Source: Rhodococcus sp. SGAir0479 (GTDB lineage: Bacteria; Actinomycetota; Actinomycetes; Mycobacteriales; Mycobacteriaceae). From it: DNA of 64,000 bases. Shown one piece after another: positions 7,754-15,559 of the stretch. The notes beneath the pieces are model-generated. The model did not search any database, was not told the origin of the DNA, and saw only the letters and a program-made list of their open reading frames with translations. Each line of letters begins with the position of its first letter. The first letter of the stretch is position 1. The stretch spans positions 4,805,965-4,869,964 of the forward strand of contig NZ_CP039432.1 of assembly GCF_005484805.1 (NCBI RefSeq), read 5' to 3'. The translations under genes and the position numbers were made by a program.

Positions 7754-9385
7754 TCAGGCGTCGGCCCTCTGCCGTTCCAAGGTGGCCGCGAGTTCCGGTG
7801 TGAGGGGACGGAACTCGTCGTCGCCGCGCTCGCGCAGCCACACCGGGTCGTCACAGTGCCAGCGTTCGGCGCTGAGGGTGCGCGTCACGACCTTGAACGT
7901 GGCGGTCCGCGGGAACTCGGAACACACGCGCACCAACGTCGGCCGTTGCTTCGGCCCGAGATCGGGTTGGGCGTCGAGGAACCGCGCGAACTCGGACGGG
8001 TCGAAGTCCTCGACGTCGCCGGTCGGGATGACGGCCGCCATCACTCGGTCACCGACCTCGCGGTCCGGGACCCCGTACACCGACACCTGGGCGAATCCGG
8101 GGTAGCGCAGCAGAATGCGTTCGATCGGTGCGGCTCCGAGGTTCTCCCCGTCCACCCGCAGCCACCCGGAACTGCGGCCCGCGAAGTACACGAATCCGTC
8201 GGTGTCGCGATACGCCTGGTCGCCGCTCCAGTACATGCCGTCCCGGAGCCGCTCCGCGTCGGCCGTCGGATTCTTGTAGTAGCCGGCGAACGCACCGGCC
8301 CCCGCGACGTTGACCATCTCGCCGGTGGCCGCCTCGGCGTTGACGATTCGGCCCTGGGCGTCGAACTCGGCGGGCGGACAGACCTTCCCGGTGTCCGGAT
8401 CACGGATCTCGATGTTCGCGGGAAGTAGACCCAGAGCGCCGGCCGGTGCGTCGGGGTGCGCGGAGATGGACACGCCGCCCTCCGTCGAACCGAAACCGTC
8501 GACCACGCGGGTGCCGAAGCGGCGGGCGAACTCACGGGCGACCGGCGCCGACCCCTCGTTGCCGTACATGACGCGCAACGTGTTGTCGGCGTCGTCGGGC
8601 TGCTCCGGGGTGGCGAGGATGAACGACAGGGGCTTGCCCACGTAGTTGGCGTAGGTGACGCCGTAGCGGCGCACGTCGGGAAGGAAGCCCGACGCGGAGA
8701 ACTTGCGCCGCAGCGCGATCCCGCACCGGCCGTGCAGCGCCACCGCCCACGCCGCGATCATGGCGTTGGAGTGGAACATCGGCATCGCCATGTACACGAC
8801 GTCGTCGGTGCCGAGGCCGAAGCGGTCGGCCAACATGATGCCGGGCTCGGTGAACTTGCGGTGGGTGCACCGCACGGCCTTCGGGTCGCCGCTGGTGCCG
8901 GAGGTGAAGATGAGCATCAGCAGGTCGTCGGGAGTGGCGGCCGGGACGAGCGCGGGGCTTCCCCGATGGGGCGCCAGGAGCTCAGCCCACTCGGGGGAGT
9001 CGACGTTGACCACGCGCACGCCGTCGAGCTCGAGTCCGTCGAGCAGGTGCGCCTGGGTGTTCTCGGTGAAGACGATCTGGCAGTCGGACAGCGCGATGTC
9101 CCGTGCAAGCGCGTCGCCGCGACGGGTGGTGTTCAGTCCGGCGAGCACGGTGCCGGAGAAGGCGGCCGCTCCCAGCAGTGACGAGAACTCCGGAATGTTG
9201 TCGAACAGTACGCCGAAGTGCCGGGGACGTCCGGCATCGAGAAGCTCGTCGAGCAGCGCCGCACGGTCGTACATTCCGTGGACGTGATCCGTCCACGGAA
9301 TGTACGACTCCTCGAACCGGATGCCGTGCGTGTCGACGTCGCGTAACCGGTCGAGCTGGTCCGCGACCGTGGGGGTCACTGTCAT
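7754..9385 (-). CDS. fadD17: Steroid-CoA ligase FadD17
   Basis: 543 residues, ANL acyl-CoA synthetase matching Rv3506 (FadD17) along its length: the AMP-binding loop FTSGTSGDPKAVRCTHRK near residue 170, RRKFSASGFLPDVRRYGVTY, ANYVGKPLSFILATPE, DGFGSTEGGVSI, and FKV(V/I)xRxLSAE at the C-terminal catalytic Lys. FadD17 takes sterol acids with shortened (C5) side chains. Last gene of the minus-strand run fadE26-fadE27-fadD17; a 75-bp gap with an inverted repeat separates it from fadE27, so its expression may be adjusted separately. Some coding positions overlap a second hairpin-free terminator side downstream. Start ATG at 9385. Confidence 0.92.
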   Translation of the reverse strand: MTVTPTVADQLDRLRDVDTHGIRFEESYIPWTDHVHGMYDRAALLDELLDAGRPRHFGVLFDNIPEFSSLLGAAAFSGTVLAGLNTTRRGDALARDIALSDCQIVFTENTQAHLLDGLELDGVRVVNVDSPEWAELLAPHRGSPALVPAATPDDLLMLIFTSGTSGDPKAVRCTHRKFTEPGIMLADRFGLGTDDVVYMAMPMFHSNAMIAAWAVALHGRCGIALRRKFSASGFLPDVRRYGVTYANYVGKPLSFILATPEQPDDADNTLRVMYGNEGSAPVAREFARRFGTRVVDGFGSTEGGVSISAHPDAPAGALGLLPANIEIRDPDTGKVCPPAEFDAQGRIVNAEAATGEMVNVAGAGAFAGYYKNPTADAERLRDGMYWSGDQAYRDTDGFVYFAGRSSGWLRVDGENLGAAPIERILLRYPGFAQVSVYGVPDREVGDRVMAAVIPTGDVEDFDPSEFARFLDAQPDLGPKQRPTLVRVCSEFPRTATFKVVTRTLSAERWHCDDPVWLRERGDDEFRPLTPELAATLERQRADA

Positions 9386-9393
9386 ACCCCCAT

Positions 9394-9418
9394 CATGACG
9401 GGTGTGACGCCCGTCATG
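9394..9418. promoter_or_regulatory. Inverted repeat upstream of fadD17
   Basis: CATGACGGG, 7-base spacer, CCCGTCATG: perfect 9-bp arms, 8 bp before the fadD17 start codon and inside the fadE27-fadD17 gap. It is not a KstR motif. It could be an operator or an mRNA hairpin limiting fadD17 translation. Confidence 0.45.
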
Positions 9419-9460
9419 CGTGCGTGTTTCAGTCTGTGGGACCGACTGTCCGCGTGCCGT

Positions 9461-10582
9461 TTACGCCGGCGTCGCGGCCAGCTGCGCTCCGAGCCGCCGC
9501 AGCTGGTCGGTGCCGGACCCCAGCAGGAACTCCTGACGCTTGGCGGCCAGGAAGTACCGGTGGGTCGGGTGGTCCTCGTCGAGCCCGACGCCGCCGTGCA
9601 CGTGGACCACGGTGTGTGCGACGCGGTGGCCGGCATCCGCGGCCCAGAACTTCGCGGTCTCCACCGCGCCGTCGACCGGGAGTCCTGCCGCGAGACGGAA
9701 GGCTGCCTGCCACAACGTGAGTCGGACGCCCTTGACGTCGATGTATCCGTCGGCGAGGCGCTGGGCCACGGCCTGGAAGCTGCCGATCGGCCGATCGAAC
9801 TGGATGCGTTCACGGGCGTACTCGGCGGTCATCTTCAGTGCCTGGTCCAGCACGCCGAACTGGAAGGCGCTCGAGCCGACGGCGCCCCGGGCGAGTATCC
9901 AGTTCACGATGTCGGCGCCCTGCGCGACCGATCCCAGGAGGCGGTCGTCGGCGATCCGGACGTCGGAGAGCTCGACCAGGCCGGTGCACCCGAAGTCCGT
10001 GGTCTGCTGTCGGGTCACGATCACCCCGGCGTCGCCGGGCCGGACCAGGAAGACCGCGGTACCGGCGTCGGTCGCGGCCGGGACCAGGAACAGATCTGCG
10101 ACGGGCGCGCCGTCGACCACGATCTTGGTGCCGTTCAGTGTCCACCCGTCCGCCGTGTGCTCGGCGCGGGTCACCGGCGCGGCGGGATCGTCGGCCAGCT
10201 CCTCCGCCAGCGCCGCGGCGAGAATCTTCGAGCCGGCCGCGGCCGGCGCCGCCCACTCCGAACGTTGCGTGTCCGAACCGAACTCGGCGATCGCTCCCGC
10301 GGCCATCACGATCGACGACAGGTAGGGGACGGCGGCGACGCCGCGGCCCAACTCGATCAGGATGCTGCACTGTTCCAGGATGCCGAAACCGTCACCGCCC
10401 ACCGACTCGGGCAGGGCGGCGCCGAGCACCCCGGCGGTGGCGAGCGCGTCCCACAGCTTGCGGTCGAAACGATCCTCGGCGGAGTCGAGTTCGCGGAGAC
10501 GGTCGTTGGTGACGATGTCGGCGACGATGCCGCCGGTCAGGCCGGCCAGATCCTGCTGGGCCTCGGTGAGAGTGAAGTCCAT
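9461..10582 (-). CDS. fadE27: Steroid acyl-CoA dehydrogenase subunit FadE27 (ChsE5)
   Basis: 373 residues, acyl-CoA dehydrogenase fold (N-terminal helices, beta domain with DFGCTGLVELSDVRIADDRL, C-terminal helices with YARERIQFDRPIGSFQAVAQ). It matches Rv3505 (FadE27) including RVAHTVVHVHGGVG. Sterol ACADs of this type are alpha2beta2 heterotetramers with FadE26; FadE27 is one subunit and FadE26 the other. The complex makes the alpha,beta double bond in the C8 side-chain CoA that EchA19 hydrates. ATG 10582 follows the fadE26 stop by 15 bases with GGAAGGA between, so the pair is co-translated. Confidence 0.92.
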   Translation of the reverse strand: MDFTLTEAQQDLAGLTGGIVADIVTNDRLRELDSAEDRFDRKLWDALATAGVLGAALPESVGGDGFGILEQCSILIELGRGVAAVPYLSSIVMAAGAIAEFGSDTQRSEWAAPAAAGSKILAAALAEELADDPAAPVTRAEHTADGWTLNGTKIVVDGAPVADLFLVPAATDAGTAVFLVRPGDAGVIVTRQQTTDFGCTGLVELSDVRIADDRLLGSVAQGADIVNWILARGAVGSSAFQFGVLDQALKMTAEYARERIQFDRPIGSFQAVAQRLADGYIDVKGVRLTLWQAAFRLAAGLPVDGAVETAKFWAADAGHRVAHTVVHVHGGVGLDEDHPTHRYFLAAKRQEFLLGSGTDQLRRLGAQLAATPA

Positions 10583-10597
10583 GGTGGTCGTCCTTCC

Positions 10598-11779
10598 TTA
10601 TCGCTTGGCTGCCGGCTGGCCGAGGGCGGTCATCGCGATGATGTCGCGCTGTACCTCGTTGGTGCCGCCGCCGAAGGTGAGGATCAGCGCGGAGCGGTGC
10701 ATCCGCTCGAGTCGGCCGCGGAGGAGGACACCGGGGGAGTTCTGCCGGACGGTGGCCGAAGGGCCCAGGATCTCCATGAGCAGCCGGTAGGCCTCGGTGG
10801 CGAACTCGGTGCCGAACACCTTGTTGGCGGAAGCGGCCGCGGGACCGGGAGCGTGGTCCTCTGCGGAGGCGATCTCCCAGTTCATGAGCTTGAGGTACTC
10901 GGTCTTGGCGTGCACGCGGGCGAGGTTGACCTGTACCCATTCCTGGTCGATCACCCGGCGTCCGTCCGCGAGCTTGGTGTTCTGCGCCCACTCCCGAACC
11001 TCCCGGAGCGCGGTCATGATCGGCCCGGCCGACGTCAGCGCGACCCGTTCGTGGTTGAGCTGATTGGTCACCAGCCGCCACCCGCCGTGCTCCTCGCCGA
11101 CCAGTGAGCTCTGCGGCACCCGGACGTCCTGGTAGTAGGTCGCACTGGTGTCCGGGCCGGCCATCGTGTGCACCGGGGTGTACGAGAACCCCTCGGCGGA
11201 GGTCGGCACGATGAGCATGCTGATGCCGCGATGCTTCTTGGCGTTCGGATCCGTACGGCAGGCCAGCCACACGTAGTCCGCGTACTGGATGAGGCTGGTC
11301 CACATCTTCTGGCCGTTGATGACGTAGTCGTCACCGTCCTTGACCGCGGACGTACGCAGCGACGCCAGGTCGGTGCCCGCCCCGGGCTCGGAGTAGCCGA
11401 TCGAGAAGTGCAGCTCGCCCGCGGAGATCCGTGGCAGGAAGAAGGCCTTCTGCTCGGGGGTGCCGAAGTGCATGATGGTCGGCGCGACGGAGTTGATCGT
11501 CAGGAACGGCACGGGCGCACCGGCGATCGCGGCCTCGTCGGTGAAGATCAGCTGATCCATGGCCGATCGCGCCTGCCCACCGAACTCCTCCGGCCAGCCG
11601 AGCGTGAGCCAGCCGTCCTTGCCCATCTGCTGGACGACCTCGCGGTAGACGTTGCCCTCGCCGTACTCGCCCGTCGTCGCCGCAAGGGCCTCGCGACGCT
11701 CGGGCGTCATCAATTTCGCAAAGTAGCTTCGCAACTCCTCCCGCAACTGCTGCTGCTGCGGGGTGTAGGTGATGTCCAC
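10598..11779 (-). CDS. fadE26: Steroid acyl-CoA dehydrogenase subunit FadE26 (ChsE4)
   Basis: 393 residues. Nearly all landmark segments of Rv3504 (FadE26) are present: DITYTPQQQQLREELRSYFA, MTPERREAL, SAMDQLIFTDEAAIAGAPVP, FLTINSVAPTIM, FSIGYSEPGAGTDLASLRT, QKMWTSLIQYADYVWLA and LTFGGGTNEVQRDII. FAD enzyme of the first side-chain beta-oxidation cycle, acting with FadE27. GTG 11779 is chosen for its GGAG site and because it starts the conserved sequence; the longer reading to 11947 would cross the promoter region. Divergent from fdxD with a consensus KstR box in the 279-bp gap. Confidence 0.93.
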   Translation of the reverse strand: MDITYTPQQQQLREELRSYFAKLMTPERREALAATTGEYGEGNVYREVVQQMGKDGWLTLGWPEEFGGQARSAMDQLIFTDEAAIAGAPVPFLTINSVAPTIMHFGTPEQKAFFLPRISAGELHFSIGYSEPGAGTDLASLRTSAVKDGDDYVINGQKMWTSLIQYADYVWLACRTDPNAKKHRGISMLIVPTSAEGFSYTPVHTMAGPDTSATYYQDVRVPQSSLVGEEHGGWRLVTNQLNHERVALTSAGPIMTALREVREWAQNTKLADGRRVIDQEWVQVNLARVHAKTEYLKLMNWEIASAEDHAPGPAAASANKVFGTEFATEAYRLLMEILGPSATVRQNSPGVLLRGRLERMHRSALILTFGGGTNEVQRDIIAMTALGQPAAKR

Positions 11780-11957
11780 GCCAATTCTCCGTTCCAGAAC
11801 GATCGTCAGCGCTGATTCGACCGACTCGGCACAGATTTCTGGAATGATCGCGGAGACTGCCGATCGGAACGCGGCTGTGACAGCGACCTTTCCGTGACCG
11901 GTGCCGACCGAGCGGTCGGCGCCTACAGGAGGGGTTGTCCGAATCATTGCACAGCAG

Positions 11958-11971
11958 TGAAACGGGTTCTA
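11958..11971. promoter_or_regulatory. Consensus KstR operator in fadE26/fdxD gap
   Basis: TGAAACGGGTTCTA matches TnnAACnnGTTnnA at every fixed position. It lies 88 bp before fdxD and 179 bp before fadE26, suited to control of both divergent transcripts. Confidence 0.75.
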
Positions 11972-12058
11972 GTCTTATGGCGGAGTTTCGTCGCGCCACA
12001 GCCCGGTGCCACGAACCTGCGCCCAGTCTTTCAAGCGAACGCGAAAAGGGGAACGGTC

Positions 12059-12247
12059 ATGGAGGTAAGGGTCGACAAGGACCGCTGCGAGGCCAACGGT
12101 GTCTGCGTCGGAATCGCGCCCGACATCTTCGATCTGGACGACAACGAAGAGTTGATCATCTCGGCGCCGGTCCCTCCTGCGGATCGGGAAGCGGATGTGC
12201 GCTCGGCGATCGCGCAGTGCCCGCGAGCGGCGCTCACCGAGCACTGA
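12059..12247 (+). CDS. fdxD: [3Fe-4S]-type ferredoxin FdxD
   Basis: 62 residues with three cysteines only (C10, C16, C54, the last in CPRAAL), the arrangement of single-cluster [3Fe-4S] ferredoxins that feed P450s. It matches Rv3503c (FdxD) in VDKDRCEANGVCVGIAPDIF and the CPRAAL tail. A likely electron carrier for a sterol-oxidising P450 or other oxidoreductase of the regulon; no P450 gene is in this window. ATG 12059 stands before the conserved start. It precedes hsd4A, as in M. tuberculosis, but a strong palindrome separates the two. Confidence 0.9.
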   Translation: MEVRVDKDRCEANGVCVGIAPDIFDLDDNEELIISAPVPPADREADVRSAIAQCPRAALTEH

Positions 12248-12257
12248 CCTCACCCTT

Positions 12258-12291
12258 GCGGCCAATGTAGAACACGTTCTACATTGGCCGC
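12258..12291. promoter_or_regulatory. 34-bp perfect palindrome containing a KstR box
   Basis: Arms GCGGCCAATGTAGAAC and its exact complement flank a 2-base centre (AC). The inner 14 bases (12268-12281, TAGAACACGTTCTA) are a perfect, fully symmetrical KstR motif. It starts 11 bp after the fdxD stop and lies 74 bp before hsd4A, so it could act as an hsd4A operator on DNA and as a fdxD terminator hairpin in RNA. Confidence 0.8.
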
Positions 12292-12364
12292 GTCGTCGGC
12301 AGCCGCGGCGATGAGGCAACGATCGATGCGAGTTCGGTCGCCGTCACGGTTACGGAGTGCGTAG

Positions 12365-13276
12365 ATGAGTGCAGACAACAATCGCGGGGTCAGCTTGGAG
12401 GGCAAGGTCGCGATCGTGACCGGCTCGGGGTCCGGTCTCGGCCGGGCCGAGGCGATCGGTTTGGCGCAGGCGGGCGCCGCCGTGGTGGTGAACGACCTCG
12501 CGATGAACGAGACGGTCGAGTCGACTCTCGACGAGATCCGCACTCTCGGGGGCAAACTCGAATTCGTCGCCGGCGACGTGGGCGAGCGGTCGACGACCGA
12601 CGCGCTCATGGCCGCTGCGCAGGGGCTCGGTGGCGTGGACGTCGTCGTCAACAACGCGGGCATCGTCCGCGATCGGATGCTGTTCAGCATGTCCGACGAG
12701 GAATGGGACCTGGTCCTCAGGGTCCACCTGCGCGGGCACTTCCTGCTCTCCCGGAACGCCGCCACGTTCTGGCGCGAGAAGTCGAAGAGCGAGGGCGCGC
12801 CGGTCTACGGGCGGTTGATCAACACGTCCTCGGAGGCAGGCCTGCTCGGGCCCGCCGGGCAGCCGAACTACGGTGCCGCCAAGGCCGGCATCACCGCGCT
12901 GACCCTATCGGCGGCGCGCGGACTCTCCCGCTACGGCGTGCGCGCCAACGCGATCTGCCCGCGGGCCCGGACGTCGATGACGGAGTCGGTCTTCGGGGAC
13001 GCGCCCGAGGGGCAGATCGACCCGCTGTCGCCCGAGCACGTCGCCGCCCTGGTGTCGTATCTGGCGTCGCCCGCGGCCGACAAGGTCAACGGGCAGGTCT
13101 TCGTCGTGTACGGGCCGATGGTCGCGCTGATGGCTGCTCCGGTCGTCGAACGGCGGTTCGACGCCGAAGGGCAGTGGACGCCCGGTGGCCTCGCCGACGA
13201 ACTGGGCGCCTACTTCGACGACCGTGACCCGGAGCGCACGTTCTCCGCCTCCGAGGCGCTCGGCGGTCTCGGCTGA
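12365..13276 (+). CDS. hsd4A: Steroid side-chain 17beta-HSD4-type hydroxyacyl-CoA dehydrogenase Hsd4A
   Basis: 303 residues, SDR of the multifunctional-enzyme type-2 group. It shows VTGSGSGLGRAEAIGLAQAG, NNAGIVRDRML, a catalytic Ser in INTSSEAG and the YxxxK motif in NYGAAKAGI. It matches Rv3502c (Hsd4A), which oxidises the beta-hydroxyl of sterol side-chain CoA esters after EchA-type hydration. The C-terminal 60 residues (PMVALMAAPVVERRFDAEGQ...) are the extension typical of this subgroup. ATG 12365. Lies between fdxD and yrbE4A on the same strand; a 635-bp gap follows. Confidence 0.9.
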   Translation: MSADNNRGVSLEGKVAIVTGSGSGLGRAEAIGLAQAGAAVVVNDLAMNETVESTLDEIRTLGGKLEFVAGDVGERSTTDALMAAAQGLGGVDVVVNNAGIVRDRMLFSMSDEEWDLVLRVHLRGHFLLSRNAATFWREKSKSEGAPVYGRLINTSSEAGLLGPAGQPNYGAAKAGITALTLSAARGLSRYGVRANAICPRARTSMTESVFGDAPEGQIDPLSPEHVAALVSYLASPAADKVNGQVFVVYGPMVALMAAPVVERRFDAEGQWTPGGLADELGAYFDDRDPERTFSASEALGGLG

Positions 13277-13465
13277 GGCGTGCTTCGTCTCGAACCGGGG
13301 TGCAACCCGCGATCCGGCCGTGTCCCGGGTAACGCAGGATTGCGGGATTCTCGATACATGCAGGACGAATCCCGACCAAGATGAGTCGACGAGCGGCGTG
13401 CCGCCCGGGGGTGGACGGCCGGCTGTCTCGCCCGGACGCGGCGGCGCGCCTGCTGTACTGGTGTC

Positions 13466-13479
13466 TAGAACGCGTTCCA
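13466..13479. promoter_or_regulatory. KstR-consensus site, distal to mce4
   Basis: TAGAACGCGTTCCA satisfies all fixed positions of TnnAACnnGTTnnA. It is 433 bp before yrbE4A and 190 bp after hsd4A. Confidence 0.65.
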
Positions 13480-13781
13480 GTTGATGACGTTCGGCGGGGG
13501 TGTCGAGTCGCCGTCCCGGGGGTGGCGGGGGCCCTCCGAAGTTCCGGGCCGACCACGGCGCCACGTAGGTGGCGAGCCGCTCGTACATTCTGGACGATAG
13601 TCCGGATGCTCGCTCGGTAGGCGCCCGAAACGCCTGCTCGAGTCGATTTGAGCGAGGCGGGCACGCGTTCGGCGGAAGCGGTGTGGACGGGATTCCCCGC
13701 CCTCGCCGGGGGCCGCGGGGGCAATCGCACGAGAAGCGGGCCGGGTGGGGTCGCGACTCGCACGCGACAAGTCTTTGACAG

Positions 13782-13795
13782 GTGAACATGTTCTA
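13782..13795. promoter_or_regulatory. KstR-like operator of the mce4 operon
   Basis: GTGAACATGTTCTA fits TnnAACnnGTTnnA except for the first base, 117 bp before yrbE4A. It is the best placed operator for the mce4 promoter; mce4 is a known KstR target in mycobacteria and rhodococci. Confidence 0.65.
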
Positions 13796-13911
13796 GTTAA
13801 TATGACCTGGGTCACAGAACGTTTGCGCAGTTCCTGACGTTCTGGGGGGTGTGCTGTGCCAGGTCGGCACGCACCGCAATCGAACCGTGACGAGAGTGTG
13901 GAGGAGGAAAC

Positions 13912-14676
13912 GTGGTCGACCTCCTCGAGGTGCCGATGCGGGCCGTCGGCGGGTTCTTCGCGATGTCCGCGGACACGCTCCGGGCGGTCTTCTCGCGCCC
14001 CTTCCAGCGGCGCGAGTTCGTCGACCAGGCGTGGTTCGTCGCGCGGGTCTCGATGGTTCCGACCGTGCTGGTGGCGATCCCGTTCACCGTCCTGGTGAGT
14101 TTCACGATCAACATTCTTCTGCGCGAGATCGGCGCTGCCGACCTCAGCGGAGCGGGCGCCGCGCTGGGTGCCGTCACGCAGGTGGGTCCCATCGTCACGG
14201 TGCTCATCGTCGCCGGCGCCGGTGCCACCGCGATCTGTGCGGACCTCGCGGCCCGGACGATCCGCGAGGAAATCGATGCGATGCGAGTGCTCGGCATCAA
14301 CCCGATCCATCGGCTCGTGGTGCCCCGCGTGCTCGCGTCCACGGCGGTCGCCCTGCTGCTCAACGGCCTGGTTTGCACCATCGGCATTCTCGGCGGCTTC
14401 CTGTTCTCGGTGTACGTGCAGGACGTCAACCCGGGGTCGTTCGTCAACGGCATCACGTTGCTGACCGGATTCGGTGAGCTGATGATCTCCATGCTCAAGG
14501 CCGGGCTGTTCGGGATGATCGCGGGTCTGATGGCGGCCTACCTGGGACTCAACGTGCGGGGCGGAGCCAAGAGCGTCGGCGACGCCGTCAACCAGACCGT
14601 CGTCTTCTCGTTCATGGCGCTCTTCGTGGTCAACGTGCTCGTCACCGCCATCGGCATCAAGCTGACGTCCGGGTGA
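13912..14676 (+). CDS. yrbE4A: Mce4 permease subunit YrbE4A
   Basis: 254 residues, MlaE/YrbE integral membrane family. Five or so hydrophobic segments are visible, with the conserved EEIDAMRVLGINPIHRLVVPRV loop near residue 125. YrbE proteins form the inner-membrane channel of Mce transporters, here importing cholesterol and related sterols using an ATPase encoded elsewhere (MceG-type). GTG 13912 follows GGAGGAGGAAAC. First gene of a ten-gene run ending with mam4B; spacing to yrbE4B is 19 bp. Confidence 0.95.
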   Translation: MVDLLEVPMRAVGGFFAMSADTLRAVFSRPFQRREFVDQAWFVARVSMVPTVLVAIPFTVLVSFTINILLREIGAADLSGAGAALGAVTQVGPIVTVLIVAGAGATAICADLAARTIREEIDAMRVLGINPIHRLVVPRVLASTAVALLLNGLVCTIGILGGFLFSVYVQDVNPGSFVNGITLLTGFGELMISMLKAGLFGMIAGLMAAYLGLNVRGGAKSVGDAVNQTVVFSFMALFVVNVLVTAIGIKLTSG

Positions 14677-14695
14677 GTGGCAGGGGGTTGGAATA

Positions 14696-15547
14696 GTGGC
14701 TCTGGTGGCATCAGGGCGATTCGTCCGTACACGCAGGCGTATCGCGCGCGCCTCCCGCTCGGTGGACCGGGTCGGTGAGCAGGCGCTCTTCTTCTGGCGT
14801 GCTCTGGCGTGGTCGCCGCGCGCGCTGGTGCACTACCGGAGGGAAGTACTCCGGCTGATCGCCGAGATCAGCATGGGCACAGGCGCGCTGGCCGTCATCG
14901 GCGGCACCGTGGTGATCGTCGGATTCCTGACACTGTTCACCGGCGGCACCATCGCCGTCCAGGGCTTCAGTTCGCTCGGCAACATCGGCGTCGAGGCGCT
15001 CACGGGCTTCTTCGCGGCGTTCATCAACGTGCGGATCGCGGCTCCGGTGATCGCCGGCATCGGTCTGGCCGCCACCATCGGAGCCGGATCGACCGCGCAA
15101 CTCGGCGCGATGCGGGTGTCCGAGGAGGTCGACGCCCTCGAATCCATGGCCATCCCGTCCATTCCGTACCTGGTCTCGACACGGGTCATGGCCGGCATCA
15201 TCGCGATCGTTCCGCTGTACTCGCTCGCGGTCATCGCGTCGTTCGTCGCCAGCCGCTTCGCGACGGTCGTGCTCAACGGTCAGTCGGGCGGCGTCTACGA
15301 CCACTACTTCTCGACGTTCCTGATACCGACGGACATCCTCTGGTCGTTCGTGCAAGCGATCGTGATGGGCGTGGCAGTGATGCTCATCCACACCTACTAC
15401 GGCTACAACGCGAGCGGCGGCCCGGTCGGGGTGGGCGTGGCGGTCGGTAACGCGGTCCGGGCATCACTCATCGCGGTGGTGACGGTGACGCTGCTGATCT
15501 CGCTGGCCATCTACGGCCAGTCCGGCAACTTCAACCTCTCGGGATAG
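14696..15547 (+). CDS. yrbE4B: Mce4 permease subunit YrbE4B
   Basis: 283 residues, second YrbE/MlaE permease. It shows the conserved APVIAGIGLAATIGAGSTAQ, and LGAMRVSEEVDALESMAIPS coupling region, with hydrophobic segments before and after. The N-terminal 40 residues are Arg-rich and cytosolic. GTG 14696. It pairs with YrbE4A as a heterodimeric channel for the six Mce4 proteins. Only 12 bp separate its stop from mce4A. Confidence 0.95.
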   Translation: MALVASGRFVRTRRRIARASRSVDRVGEQALFFWRALAWSPRALVHYRREVLRLIAEISMGTGALAVIGGTVVIVGFLTLFTGGTIAVQGFSSLGNIGVEALTGFFAAFINVRIAAPVIAGIGLAATIGAGSTAQLGAMRVSEEVDALESMAIPSIPYLVSTRVMAGIIAIVPLYSLAVIASFVASRFATVVLNGQSGGVYDHYFSTFLIPTDILWSFVQAIVMGVAVMLIHTYYGYNASGGPVGVGVAVGNAVRASLIAVVTVTLLISLAIYGQSGNFNLSG

Positions 15548-15559
15548 GCGGAGGAGCGA

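Larger units (their letters stand above)
13277..13911. other. 635-bp intergenic region before the mce4 operon
   Basis: No open frame here shows homology or a convincing ribosome site. The stretch contains two KstR-type sites (13466 and 13782) and ends with the yrbE4A ribosome site GGAGGAGG. It therefore looks like a long regulatory region with perhaps a second promoter. Confidence 0.6.

Noticed and set aside
13381..13763. Open frames inside the hsd4A-yrbE4A gap on both strands
   Set aside because: Arg/Pro/Gly-rich translations, no ribosome site, no recognisable family.
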